Below, piece after piece: positions 10,191 through 19,239 of a stretch of 64,000 bases of DNA. The stretch is from assembly GCF_031951985.1 (NCBI RefSeq), contig NZ_JAVLVU010000001.1, positions 5,084,001 to 5,148,000 on the forward strand. The letters run 5' to 3'. The stretch is from Mucilaginibacter terrae (lineage in GTDB: Bacteria > Bacteroidota > Bacteroidia > Sphingobacteriales > Sphingobacteriaceae). Both the position numbers and the translations under genes were made by a program. Every line of letters starts with the position of its first letter. Within the stretch, counting starts at the first letter, position 1. The notes beneath the pieces are model-generated. The model was not told where the DNA came from and did not search any database. It worked only from the letters and a program-made list of their open reading frames with translations.

Positions 10191-11444
10191 ATGAAATTGA
10201 ATCGTAGTATGTACGCTAAATTACTGTTGCTGTGTTTGTTGTATGTTTGTGTAGGCAGCAGTACAGGCGCTGCAGATAATGATAGCACGCTTACCCTACA
10301 AAACGTAAACCTTGTTGATGTAGTTAACGGTACCGTAAAACCGCAAATGGCCATAGTTATTAAAAATGGCAAAATTGCAAAAATTGGTAACACCCAATCG
10401 GTAAAACCGCTTGGTAAGATAATGGATATGCAAAACGCATATGTTATACCCGGCTTAATTGATGTACATGCACACGTTACGGCTATGTTCAAGCCTAATG
10501 AAGAAACTACCTACAAGCACCTCAATTATTTTTTACGCCATGGCATAACTACCGTGCGTGATGCAGCTGGCAATGCCCCTGTATTGCAAAAAATGCATAA
10601 AGAAGTTAATGAAGGCAAAATACAGGCTGCCGATGTATACTACTCGGCATTTATGGCCGGTAGGTGGTATTATGACAGGGGGGTAGGTGCCCGCCGCGAA
10701 CCTTACACCGCCTGGGAGCAATGCGTAAACCCCGGCGATGATTTGGATAAGGCCATGCAGGCCGCAAAAGACTGTGGCGCAACCGGCTTAAAGCTGTATC
10801 ATAGTTTTGATAAAGATTTTTTAGTACAAATAGTAAAGGCCGCAAAAAAACACGGACTTAAAATTTGGGGCCACGCCATGATGTACCCGGCCAAGCCGCA
10901 CGAGGTTGCAGCCGCTGGTGTTGAGGTTATATCGCACATTTACATGGTCGAATCGTACAGTACCGATACCCTCATCCGGTTACGCAAAACACCACAGCGG
11001 TATAAAGACAGCATAAAACTGGCAGTAAATATTAATGAGTTTTGCCGGGCAATGAAGCAAAATAACGCCATACTCGACGCCACCATCTGCGTATCGTACC
11101 CGCGCGAAAAATGGGTATTGCCAATGCTAAAACGAATGCACAACAAAGGCGTTAAAGTTGCCGCCGGCACCGACCAGATAGTGGACCTTGCTGCACCATA
11201 TCCGAGATTAATGGACGAACTGACTTATTACGCCGATAGCTGTGGATTTACCAATGCCGAAGCTTTACGCACCGCTACCACCAACGCCGCCGAAACGATT
11301 GGTATGGAAAAGCAAATAGGAACAATAACCGTAGGAAAACGGGCAGATCTGGTAGTTTTAGAAGCAAACCCATTAATTAGCCTTAAAAATTTAAGGCAGC
11401 AGGTTTTAGTTATTCAATTAGGTAGAATTGTTCAGAAAGAATAA
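10191..11444 (+). CDS. Secreted amidohydrolase (metal-dependent hydrolase superfamily)
   Basis: 417 residues with an N-terminal Sec signal (hydrophobic 9-24, then GSSTGAA). The amidohydrolase metal ligands are visible: HxH at residues 93 and 95 (DVHAHV), a lysine in GLKLYHSF that can be the bridging carbamylated residue, histidines in IWGHAMM and EVISHIYM, and an aspartate in AAGTDQ. The C-terminus returns to the small beta domain with GKRADLVVLEANPL. This is the imidazolonepropionase/prolidase-like branch, whose members hydrolyse cyclic amides or dipeptides. Following a protease locus, a secreted dipeptidase-like role is plausible but not shown. It starts 114 bases after the TlpA-like gene, beyond a terminator. 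Exact substrate unknown. Confidence 0.88.
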   Translation: MKLNRSMYAKLLLLCLLYVCVGSSTGAADNDSTLTLQNVNLVDVVNGTVKPQMAIVIKNGKIAKIGNTQSVKPLGKIMDMQNAYVIPGLIDVHAHVTAMFKPNEETTYKHLNYFLRHGITTVRDAAGNAPVLQKMHKEVNEGKIQAADVYYSAFMAGRWYYDRGVGARREPYTAWEQCVNPGDDLDKAMQAAKDCGATGLKLYHSFDKDFLVQIVKAAKKHGLKIWGHAMMYPAKPHEVAAAGVEVISHIYMVESYSTDTLIRLRKTPQRYKDSIKLAVNINEFCRAMKQNNAILDATICVSYPREKWVLPMLKRMHNKGVKVAAGTDQIVDLAAPYPRLMDELTYYADSCGFTNAEALRTATTNAAETIGMEKQIGTITVGKRADLVVLEANPLISLKNLRQQVLVIQLGRIVQKE

Positions 11445-12027
11445 AATCATTGACTACTCAAATACACGCTAATTGAAAACGATCTTTAATAATTTAGTGG
11501 TCGGAGTTTAGATTTCGTGAGCAGGAGCTTCAATACTTGAAAAGTTTTCTTGGGAAAAAAACTGGTAATTTGAAGCTTTAATTAGGATGGTAAGCATGGT
11601 AGATACATATAAATATTAAATACGGATCGCTAATAGAAAGGCTGATATTGCCATAAAGGCAAAGACAGATGTTAACTTTGCGGGAGTTACTTGTCACTAT
11701 TGTAAAAATTAAAAATGCCGCTGTGGTATCGCCATTTATGTTCATTTTGCTGCTTGCCGTTATGGGTAGCCGACATGATTTGAAACGTTGCTCATTAATG
11801 GCACTATTTTGGGCATTTTTAAGCCCCTGAATGGAGTATATCAAGATCAACGATGAATGTTTATTAATGAGCATCGTAAATTTCAGGTTTTAGCGGAATT
11901 ATAAAACCGATATATCAATGTGATTTTATAATGACAGTTGAGGGAAACAAGCCCCCTCATAATATAGTTATGAAGATGTACCTTGTACAACAATTAGCTT
12001 AATTGTTCATATAATTAAAACATCACT
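11445..12027. other. Gene-poor intergenic stretch
   Basis: 583 bases, A+T rich. An open frame on the minus strand (11578-11874, 98 codons) and a plus-strand frame over about 11670-11830 both exist, but neither has a recognisable domain, good start context or a convincing amino acid composition. The last part, about 11930-12027, must hold the promoter and leader of the transketolase operon; I could not identify a clear Bacteroidota -33/-7 promoter pair. The stretch could hold a decayed gene. Confidence 0.5.
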
Positions 12028-14016
12028 ATGGCAAACAACGCATCCGCCGACATTGAACAGCTCAGTATTAATACCATCAGGTTTTTAGCAACCGATATGG
12101 TGCAGAAGGCAAACTCCGGTCACCCAGGTTTACCTTTAGGGGCTGCCCCAATGGCTTACGTATTATGGAGCAAGTTTTTGAGATTTAACCCTGCCGAACC
12201 CCAATGGCCCAACCGCGACCGTTTCGTATTGTCGGCCGGGCATGGTTCGGCGCTGCTATATGCGCTGCTGCATTTATATGGGTATGATCTGCCCTTAGAT
12301 GAGATCAAAAAATTCCGCCAGTTAGGTTCTAAAACTCCTGGGCACCCCGAATCTACCTTAACACCTGGTATCGAAGTTACCACTGGTCCGTTAGGACAAG
12401 GCTTTGGCAATGGTGTAGGTATGGCTATGGCTGCTGATTTTTTAGCTGCTAAATATAACAAAGACGGTATAAACCTTACAGACAACTATATATATGGTAT
12501 TGTAAGTGATGGCGATTTGATGGAGGGCGTGGCTGCCGAAGCCGCATCACTTGCCGGACACCTTAAACTGGGCAAACTTATATATCTATACGATGATAAT
12601 TTAATATCGTTAGATGGCCCTACTAACCTGGCCTTTACCGAAAACGTGGCCGAACGTTTCAGATCATACGGTTGGCAAACCCTAACAGTTGAAGATGGTA
12701 ACGATTTAATAGGTATTGAAAATGCTATCCGCGAAGCGCAGGAAGAAAAAGAAAAACCCACGCTTATATCGGTAAAAACCATTATTGGCTATGGTAGTCC
12801 GCAACAGGGTACCAACAAGGTACATGGTAATGCATTGGGCGAAGATAACCTCAAAAAAACCAAAGAATTTTTTGGCTGGGACCCGGAGAAAACATTCTTC
12901 ATTCCGGATGGCGTGAAAGAGCATTTACAGGGAGCAATTGACCGGGGAACAAAATTGCACGAAGAATGGAAAGCCACTTTTGATACCTATAAACAAAAAT
13001 ACCCTGATGAGGCTCAACTGTTTGCAACCAGTCAGGATGGTGAATTGCCCGAAGATTGGGACAAAGATATGCCTGTTTATAAGTTAGATGAGCAGCTGGC
13101 AACCCGCCAGGCATCAGGTAAAGCACTTGAGGCCTTGCGAAAAAATATTCCGTGGCTATTGGGTGGTTCGGCCGATTTGGCCAGCTCAACCGAAACACCG
13201 GGCAAAGATGGATCAGACGGATTTCAGCCGGGTAATTACGGCGGCCGCAACATTTGGTTCGGCGTGCGCGAACACGGTATGGGTGCCATTTTAAACGGAA
13301 TGGCATCGTATGGTGGTACCAGGGTTTATGGCGGTACGTTTCTTACGTTTTCTGATTACATGCGTGGTTCAATTCGTTTGGCGGCATTAACCAAAGCTCC
13401 CGTAACTTACGTGTTTACGCACGATAGCATTGGTTTGGGCGAAGATGGTCCTACGCACCAACCCGTTGAGCAGGTATCGTCACTCCGTTTAACACCAAAC
13501 TTAACCGTACTACGCCCTGCCGATGCTTATGAAACTAATGAAGCCTGGAAAATTGCCATGAGCCGTTTAAAAGGGCCGGTAGCATTGATCTTGTCGCGAC
13601 AGAAACTTCCGGTTATCGATCAGCAAAAATATGCCCCGGCTACTAACGTATGGAAAGGTGGCTATATTTTAAGCGAAGCCGAAGGCGGTAACCCTGAAGT
13701 AATATTAATGGCAACAGGCTCAGAAGTGCATTTAATATTAGAAGCGCAACAACAACTGGCCACAGAGGGTATTAAAGCCCGCGTGGTAAGCATGCCATCT
13801 TTCGAAATATTCAACCAGCAGGATAAGCAATACCAGGATGAAGTATTACCGCCAACCCTGCACAAGCGTTTGGCTGTTGAAGCAGGTGTAACCTTAACCT
13901 GGTATAAATACATTACTGCCGAGGGCGATGTGATTGGGATTGATACCTTTGGCGAATCGGGTGAGGGTAACGCTGTGTTGGCTCATTTTGGTTTCACAAC
14001 CGAAAATGTGGTTTAA
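12028..14016 (+). CDS. tkt: Transketolase
   Basis: 662 residues, full length for a bacterial transketolase (EC 2.2.1.1), a cytoplasmic thiamine-diphosphate enzyme that moves two-carbon units between sugar phosphates in the non-oxidative pentose phosphate pathway. N-terminal signatures include ANSGHPGLPLGAAPM at about 29-43 and the cofactor motif SDGDLMEG at 160-167 (a Ser in place of the usual first Gly). The middle and C-terminal domains carry FGVREHGMGAI and THDSIGLGEDGPTHQPVEQ with the proton-relaying residues. It opens a same-strand cluster of pentose phosphate genes; the next gene starts 33 bases later. Nothing appears truncated. Confidence 0.97.
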   Translation: MANNASADIEQLSINTIRFLATDMVQKANSGHPGLPLGAAPMAYVLWSKFLRFNPAEPQWPNRDRFVLSAGHGSALLYALLHLYGYDLPLDEIKKFRQLGSKTPGHPESTLTPGIEVTTGPLGQGFGNGVGMAMAADFLAAKYNKDGINLTDNYIYGIVSDGDLMEGVAAEAASLAGHLKLGKLIYLYDDNLISLDGPTNLAFTENVAERFRSYGWQTLTVEDGNDLIGIENAIREAQEEKEKPTLISVKTIIGYGSPQQGTNKVHGNALGEDNLKKTKEFFGWDPEKTFFIPDGVKEHLQGAIDRGTKLHEEWKATFDTYKQKYPDEAQLFATSQDGELPEDWDKDMPVYKLDEQLATRQASGKALEALRKNIPWLLGGSADLASSTETPGKDGSDGFQPGNYGGRNIWFGVREHGMGAILNGMASYGGTRVYGGTFLTFSDYMRGSIRLAALTKAPVTYVFTHDSIGLGEDGPTHQPVEQVSSLRLTPNLTVLRPADAYETNEAWKIAMSRLKGPVALILSRQKLPVIDQQKYAPATNVWKGGYILSEAEGGNPEVILMATGSEVHLILEAQQQLATEGIKARVVSMPSFEIFNQQDKQYQDEVLPPTLHKRLAVEAGVTLTWYKYITAEGDVIGIDTFGESGEGNAVLAHFGFTTENVV

Positions 14017-14049
14017 AAAGGCTAAAGCACTTCTAAACAAATAACACTT

Positions 14050-14508
14050 ATGAAAATAGGAATTGTGGCCGACCATGCCGGGTTTGAAGCCAAAAAGCAA
14101 TTGTTAAATCAGCTTGCTCAAGCCGGCTATGATGCCAAAGACTACGGTGCCTTTGTATATGACGCTGCCGACGATTACCCCGATGTGGTTGTCCCGCTTG
14201 GCGAGGCCATTGCTAAAGGCGAGGTAAACAAGGGTATAGCCGTATGCGGCAGTGGGGTAGGCGTATCGGTAGCGGCCAATAAAATGCCCGGCGTAAGGGC
14301 AGCTTTAATTACCGATGGGTACTCAGCCCATCAGGGTGTTGAGCATGATGATATGAACCTCATTTGCCTGGGTGGCCGCGTAATTGGCCCCGCCCTTATT
14401 TGGGAAATTGTAGAATTATACCTTAAAGCAAAATATGATGGCGGAGAGCGTTTTCAGCGCCGCCTTGATAAAGTTATTGCCATAGAAAATAAATATTTGA
14501 AACCATGA
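14050..14508 (+). CDS. rpiB: Ribose-5-phosphate isomerase B (RpiB/LacAB family)
   Basis: 152 residues, normal for the RpiB/LacAB family. The N-terminus IGIVADHAGFEAK carries the conserved Asp-His-Ala-Gly, and the active-site cysteine is Cys66 in VCGSGVGVS, followed by NKMPGVRAAL and the HDDMNLICLGGR motif. It interconverts ribose 5-phosphate and ribulose 5-phosphate. Its last codons overlap the start of the transaldolase gene by four bases (ATGA), which points to translational coupling. RpiB relatives can isomerise other sugar phosphates (for example galactose 6-phosphate), but the transketolase and transaldolase neighbours favour ribose 5-phosphate. Confidence 0.95.
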   Translation: MKIGIVADHAGFEAKKQLLNQLAQAGYDAKDYGAFVYDAADDYPDVVVPLGEAIAKGEVNKGIAVCGSGVGVSVAANKMPGVRAALITDGYSAHQGVEHDDMNLICLGGRVIGPALIWEIVELYLKAKYDGGERFQRRLDKVIAIENKYLKP

Positions 14509-15635
14509 AAAATCCATTAGCACGTATACCCGAATTTGGCCAAAGCATTTGGCTCGACTATATAAAAAGATCGTTTACCCAAGGTGGCGAACTTAAAAAA
14601 CTGATTGACGAAGATGGCCTGAGAGGAGTAACCTCAAACCCGGCAATTTTTGAAGAAGCGATAGCGCACAGCAGTGACTACGATGATACCATAGCCGAGC
14701 TTAATCAGCAAAACCTATCGGCCGAGGAGGTTTTCCTGAAGATCGCCATAGAAGACGTACAAACCGCAGCCGATTTATTTAAAGGCGTTTACGAGAGTAC
14801 CGATGCACTTGATGGGTATGTGAGTTTGGAAGTATCACCATCGCTTGCGCTTGATACGCAGGGCTCAATTGACGAAGCGCGTAGCTCATGGAAAACCCTG
14901 GACCGCAAAAACGTAATGATCAAAATTCCGGGAACAGAGCCGGGTTTGCCAGCTATTAAAGAATTGATCAGTGATGGCATAAATGTAAACGTTACCCTGC
15001 TGTTTAGCCTGGAACGATATCGTGCCGTAGCCGAAACGTATGTTGACGGTCTTGAACAACGTGCCGCCCGCGGCGAGGCAATTGATCATGTGGCATCGGT
15101 AGCGAGTTTCTTTCTAAGCCGGATAGATACCGTAGTTGACCCACTGCTTGATAAAATTATCAGCGAAAATGGCGACGATCATACTATAGCTTCGCAACTA
15201 AAAGGTAAAATAGCTATTGCCAGCGCCCGCGATGCGTATGCCATTTATAAAGAAGTATTTGGCTCAGAACGTTTTAAAGCACTGGAGGCAAAAGGCGCAA
15301 AGCCGCAACGTTTATTGTGGGCGAGCACCGGTGTTAAAAACAAAGATTATTCACCCTTAATGTATATTGAGGCATTAATTGGCCCGGATACGGTAAACAC
15401 TGTTCCGAAAGAAACACTTGAAATTTACCGTGAGAGCGGCTCTCCGGCTGATCGTTTAGAGAATGGCATCGGTGAAGCCCGCCACGAACTATATCTGCTC
15501 GAAAACAAGTTAGGCATCGATTTAAACGCAATTACCAAAAAGCTGGAAGAAGAAGGCATTCAAAAGTTTATTAAGCCATTTGAAAGCCTGATGAAAGTGA
15601 TTTCTGATAAACGCGAACAAATAAAAGCAGAGTAA
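14505..15635 (+). CDS. tal: Transaldolase
   Basis: 376 residues, the long Tal form (EC 2.2.1.2). Early motifs: IWLDYIKR at about 16-23 and GVTSNPAIFEEA near 40-51, both characteristic. The Schiff-base lysine is Lys140 in VMIKIPGT. Late motifs include SFFLSRIDT and RLLWASTGVKN. It exchanges dihydroxyacetone units between sedoheptulose 7-phosphate and glyceraldehyde 3-phosphate. The start ATG overlaps the rpiB stop, and the stop codon directly abuts the ATG of the HAD gene, so these three genes are co-translated. In this longer form a glucose-6-phosphate isomerase domain is sometimes fused; here it is absent. Confidence 0.95.
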   Translation: MKNPLARIPEFGQSIWLDYIKRSFTQGGELKKLIDEDGLRGVTSNPAIFEEAIAHSSDYDDTIAELNQQNLSAEEVFLKIAIEDVQTAADLFKGVYESTDALDGYVSLEVSPSLALDTQGSIDEARSSWKTLDRKNVMIKIPGTEPGLPAIKELISDGINVNVTLLFSLERYRAVAETYVDGLEQRAARGEAIDHVASVASFFLSRIDTVVDPLLDKIISENGDDHTIASQLKGKIAIASARDAYAIYKEVFGSERFKALEAKGAKPQRLLWASTGVKNKDYSPLMYIEALIGPDTVNTVPKETLEIYRESGSPADRLENGIGEARHELYLLENKLGIDLNAITKKLEEEGIQKFIKPFESLMKVISDKREQIKAE

Positions 15636-16244
15636 ATGGAACAGCCCATTAAAGTACTATTGCTTGATATTGGTGGTGTGTTATTAACAGATGGCTGGGA
15701 AACCTCATCCCGAGAAAAAGCTGCTGTTCACTTTAACATTGATGCTGTTGAGCTAAATCAACGGCATCGCAATGTTTTTGATGCATACGAGTCGGGCCGC
15801 ATGACCTTGGATGATTACCTGCGTTTGGTTGTTTTTTACGAGGAACGATCTTTTACGCCAGACGAGTTCAAAGCGTTTATGATGGATCAATCGCAACCTT
15901 TGCAGCAAACCATCGATTTTATGCTGGATTTTAAAGCCAAATATAAGCTACCCATAGTGGCAGTAAATAACGAGCCCAAAGAGTTAAACGAACATCGCAT
16001 CAATAAATGCGGGCTTAAAACTATTATCGACTTTTTTGTATCATCGTGCTATGTACACATGCGCAAGCCCGATCCTCGTATGTACCATCTGGCTTTAAAT
16101 TTGGCACAAGTTAAACCTCATGAAGCACTTTATCTTGACGATAGAAAAGTTTATACCGAACTTGCTTCGGGCTTAGGCATTAAAGCCATACAGCATACAT
16201 CGTTATCAAACACTATTCAACAATTAAAAACGTACGGCTTTTAA
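15636..16244 (+). CDS. HAD-superfamily phosphatase
   Basis: 202 residues. Motif I is LLLDIGGVLL with nucleophile Asp11; the usual second Asp (+2) is a Gly, as in the YihX-like subgroup (DxGxV). Motif II/III candidates are the VAVNNEP segment, the lysine in HMRKPDPRMY, and the aspartates in LYLDDRK. The alpha-helical cap lies at about 18-90. Members hydrolyse phosphate from small sugar phosphates. Its ATG directly follows the tal stop codon, and gnd starts 33 bases later, so it is part of the pentose phosphate operon. The substrate may be a pathway side product or sugar phosphate; that is inference. Confidence 0.88.
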   Translation: MEQPIKVLLLDIGGVLLTDGWETSSREKAAVHFNIDAVELNQRHRNVFDAYESGRMTLDDYLRLVVFYEERSFTPDEFKAFMMDQSQPLQQTIDFMLDFKAKYKLPIVAVNNEPKELNEHRINKCGLKTIIDFFVSSCYVHMRKPDPRMYHLALNLAQVKPHEALYLDDRKVYTELASGLGIKAIQHTSLSNTIQQLKTYGF

Positions 16245-16277
16245 GCAAAAGATCAATTTAAACATCCTCACATTATT

Positions 16278-17687
16278 ATGAAACAATATGAATTTGGTAT
16301 AGTAGGTTTAGGCGTAATGGGCCGTAACCTGCTTTTCAATATGGCCGATCATGGCTATGCAGTGGCCGGTTTAGACCTTGACCAGGATAAGGTAAATGCC
16401 CTGCACACCGAAGCAACCGATAAACAAGACGTTCAAGGCAAAACATCGGCAAATGAGTTTGTGGGTTTACTAAAATCGCCCCGCGCAATATTACTTTTAG
16501 TGCCTGCTGGCAAACCGGTTGATGGTGCCATTGCCAGTTTGACCCCGTTTTTAGAGAAGGGTGATATTATTGTTGATGGCGGAAACTCTTATTTTACCGA
16601 TACCGAACGCCGCTTTAAAGAACTGGAAGAAAAAGGTATTCACTTTTTTGGTATGGGTATTTCGGGCGGTGAAGAAGGCGCACGCTTTGGACCGAGCATG
16701 ATGCCCGGCGGCGACCCGGCTGCCTATGAAAGACTAAGACCTGTATTTGAAGCCATTGCTGCCAAAGTTAACGGCGAACCTTGCGTAACTTATATGGGTA
16801 CAGGTTCGGCAGGGCATTATGTAAAAATGGTGCATAACGGTATCGAGTATGGTATTATGCAACTCATTTCAGAAATGTATGATTTGCTAAAACGCGGGCT
16901 GAACTATTCTGATGACCAGTTGCAGCAAACTTTTGAATCATGGAATGAAGGCGAACTCAAATCATTTTTGTTGGAGATAACCGGCATCGTACTTAAAAAG
17001 GTTGATGACGAAACCGGCAATCGCCTGGTAAACATGATACTGGACGTAGCTCGTGCCAAAGGTACCGGTAAGTGGACATCGCAAAATGCAATGGATATTC
17101 AGGCTGCTATACCGGTAATTGATACCGCCGTAGCCATGCGCGATTTATCTAAATACAAAGAAGAACGCGTTAAAGCTGCCGAAAAACTGGTTTGGAACAA
17201 CACTGAAAATGATACCGATGCCCACGGTGGTTTAATAGAGCATATTAAAAAAGCCTATCATTTTGCCGTGCTAACCATTTATGCACAAGGCATGGCGCAA
17301 TTGCAACTGGCATCTAAAGAATATGGCTACGGACTTAAACTGGCTGATATTGCTAAAATATGGCGTGGTGGTTGCATCATACGTTCCACAACACTGGAAG
17401 ATTTGATGCAGGCTTACTTAAAAGACCCGGAATTGCCAAACCTGATGCTCGACGATGTAATTGCAGGTAAGCTGGTTAATACACAGGAAGGAGCCCGCTT
17501 CAGCGTAAAATTTGCTGTTGATAAAGGTATTCCCGCACCGGCACTAATGTCGGCCTTAGGATATTTTGATGCATACCGCAGTGCCCGTTTGGCCACAAAC
17601 ATCATACAAGCCCAGCGCGATTATTTTGGCGCTCATACTTATGAGCGAACCGATAAAGAAGGCAAATTTCACACCCAATGGGATTAA
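16278..17687 (+). CDS. gnd: 6-phosphogluconate dehydrogenase, decarboxylating
   Basis: 469 residues, full-length (EC 1.1.1.44). The dinucleotide-binding GLGVMGRNL is at residues 10-18, followed by IVDGGNSYFTDTERR and GMGISGGEEGARFGPSMMPGG. Catalytic Lys183 and the HNGIEYG motif beginning at His186 are intact, and the C-terminal dimer tail carries the FGAHTYERTD signature. It oxidises 6-phosphogluconate to ribulose 5-phosphate and CO2 with NADP. The length and the FGAHTYER tail are those of the NADP-dependent long form. Followed after 32 bases by zwf. Confidence 0.97.
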   Translation: MKQYEFGIVGLGVMGRNLLFNMADHGYAVAGLDLDQDKVNALHTEATDKQDVQGKTSANEFVGLLKSPRAILLLVPAGKPVDGAIASLTPFLEKGDIIVDGGNSYFTDTERRFKELEEKGIHFFGMGISGGEEGARFGPSMMPGGDPAAYERLRPVFEAIAAKVNGEPCVTYMGTGSAGHYVKMVHNGIEYGIMQLISEMYDLLKRGLNYSDDQLQQTFESWNEGELKSFLLEITGIVLKKVDDETGNRLVNMILDVARAKGTGKWTSQNAMDIQAAIPVIDTAVAMRDLSKYKEERVKAAEKLVWNNTENDTDAHGGLIEHIKKAYHFAVLTIYAQGMAQLQLASKEYGYGLKLADIAKIWRGGCIIRSTTLEDLMQAYLKDPELPNLMLDDVIAGKLVNTQEGARFSVKFAVDKGIPAPALMSALGYFDAYRSARLATNIIQAQRDYFGAHTYERTDKEGKFHTQWD

Positions 17688-17719
17688 TCAAATCATGATC
17701 CACAACAAATTTTAGCCGA

Positions 17720-19222
17720 ATGAAAAACAATAAAAAAACACCACCCACCATTATCGTAATATTTGGTGGCACCGGTGATTTAGCTAAGCGCAAATTAATA
17801 CCTGCATTTTATAACCTGTTTAATGATGGTTGGATGCCCGAGCAATTTGCCATTGTTGGTTTAGGCCGTACCAAGCTCGATGATGAAGAATATCGCGAGA
17901 GGCTGCACGATGGCTTGAAAGAGTTTTCGAGAACCAAACCTACAGATGAGCAATGGGGTAAGTTTAAAGACAGTGTTACTTATTTCGTATCAGATATTGG
18001 CGATAAAAATTCATATACCGAGCTGGCCGGCAAATTAGACGCTATAGACCAGCAATGGGGAGGCCGTGCAAACAGGTTGTTTTACATGTCGGTTGCGCCC
18101 CGCTTTATTGGCGATGTGGCCAGTAATCTCTCCTCATCGGGTTTGGTTACCGATGCCGAAAAGGACAGGGTGGTAGTAGAAAAACCTTTCGGGCATGATA
18201 AAGAAAGTGCCATTGAGCTTAATAATTTGCTAACCAGTGTTTTCCAGGAAAAGCAGATATATCGCATTGACCATTACCTGGGTAAAGATACCGTTCAGAA
18301 TATATTGGTATTTAGATTTGCCAATGCGCTGTTTGAACCTATTTGGAACCGCAACTTTATTGATAATGTGCAAATAACAGTTGCCGAGCAGGTTGGCGTG
18401 GAAGAAAGGGGAGGCTATTATGAAAGTGCAGGTGCTTTAAAAGATATGATCCAGAACCACCTGCTGCAGTTACTTTGTATGATTGCCATGGAGCCACCCA
18501 TATCATTTGAGGCCGAAGAGATACGTAACCGTAAAATTGATGCATTGAGAGCGGTTAGGAAAATACAACCTGAAGACGTGCACCATTATGCCGTACGCGG
18601 ACAATATGCCGAAGGCTGGATGCAGGGTAAAAAAGTGCCCGGCTACCGCGAAGAACAGGATGTTAACCCTCACTCAAACACTGAAACTTTTGCCGCACTA
18701 AAGATTTATTTAGATAACTGGCGCTGGCAAAATGTGCCGTTCTATCTTCGCACGGGCAAGCGTATGCAGGAAAAAACATCCTCCATCACCATTCAGTTCC
18801 GCCCTGTGCCACACTCCACTTTTGAGAGCACCCAGGCCGATAGTTTGGCACCTAATAAGTTAACCATTAACATACAACCGCAAATGGATATACGCTTGCG
18901 TTTTATGGCAAAAGACCCGGGTCTTGAAATGGATCTGACTTCGGCCGAAATGGTGTACGATTGTGCCTGCGGAAAAGTATCACCCGAAGCTTATGAAACC
19001 CTGTTATTGGATGCGATGCTGGGGGATGCTACCTTGTTTATGCGCAGCGACCAGGTTGAGCAAGCCTGGGAGGTAATTACACCAGTGCAAAAAGCATGGG
19101 AATCACGTCCATCTTTAGATTTCCCTAATTATACGGCAGGTTCATGGGGTCCCGAGAGTGCCGAAGCATTGATAGCCCGTCAGGGGCATACCTGGTTGGT
19201 AAACAAGCATCCTGTAACCTGA
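17720..19222 (+). CDS. zwf: Glucose-6-phosphate 1-dehydrogenase
   Basis: 500 residues. The NADP fingerprint is IFGGTGDLAKRKL near residue 14-26, the active-site signature RIDHYLGKDTVQN begins at Arg182 (His185 and Lys189 match the catalytic and substrate residues), and YLRTGKRM and the later NPHSNTETFAALK motifs are present. It oxidises glucose 6-phosphate to 6-phosphogluconolactone (EC 1.1.1.49). It sits between gnd and pgl in the same orientation, so all oxidative-branch enzymes are made from one transcript. No anomaly seen. Confidence 0.97.
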   Translation: MKNNKKTPPTIIVIFGGTGDLAKRKLIPAFYNLFNDGWMPEQFAIVGLGRTKLDDEEYRERLHDGLKEFSRTKPTDEQWGKFKDSVTYFVSDIGDKNSYTELAGKLDAIDQQWGGRANRLFYMSVAPRFIGDVASNLSSSGLVTDAEKDRVVVEKPFGHDKESAIELNNLLTSVFQEKQIYRIDHYLGKDTVQNILVFRFANALFEPIWNRNFIDNVQITVAEQVGVEERGGYYESAGALKDMIQNHLLQLLCMIAMEPPISFEAEEIRNRKIDALRAVRKIQPEDVHHYAVRGQYAEGWMQGKKVPGYREEQDVNPHSNTETFAALKIYLDNWRWQNVPFYLRTGKRMQEKTSSITIQFRPVPHSTFESTQADSLAPNKLTINIQPQMDIRLRFMAKDPGLEMDLTSAEMVYDCACGKVSPEAYETLLLDAMLGDATLFMRSDQVEQAWEVITPVQKAWESRPSLDFPNYTAGSWGPESAEALIARQGHTWLVNKHPVT

Positions 19223-19239
19223 TAACAAAGAGAATTAAT

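Noticed and set aside
10103..10492. 129-codon minus-strand frame over the amidohydrolase start
   Set aside because: Overlaps the terminator and the signal peptide and metal-binding region of the amidohydrolase, which is clearly coding on the plus strand.
12899..13306. 135-codon open frame on the minus strand
   Set aside because: Antisense to transketolase, which is full-length with all cofactor and active-site motifs.
19144..19239. Upstream in-frame start for 6-phosphogluconolactonase
   Set aside because: Would overlap zwf by 79 bases and add 32 residues absent in the family; the ATG at 19240 fits better.
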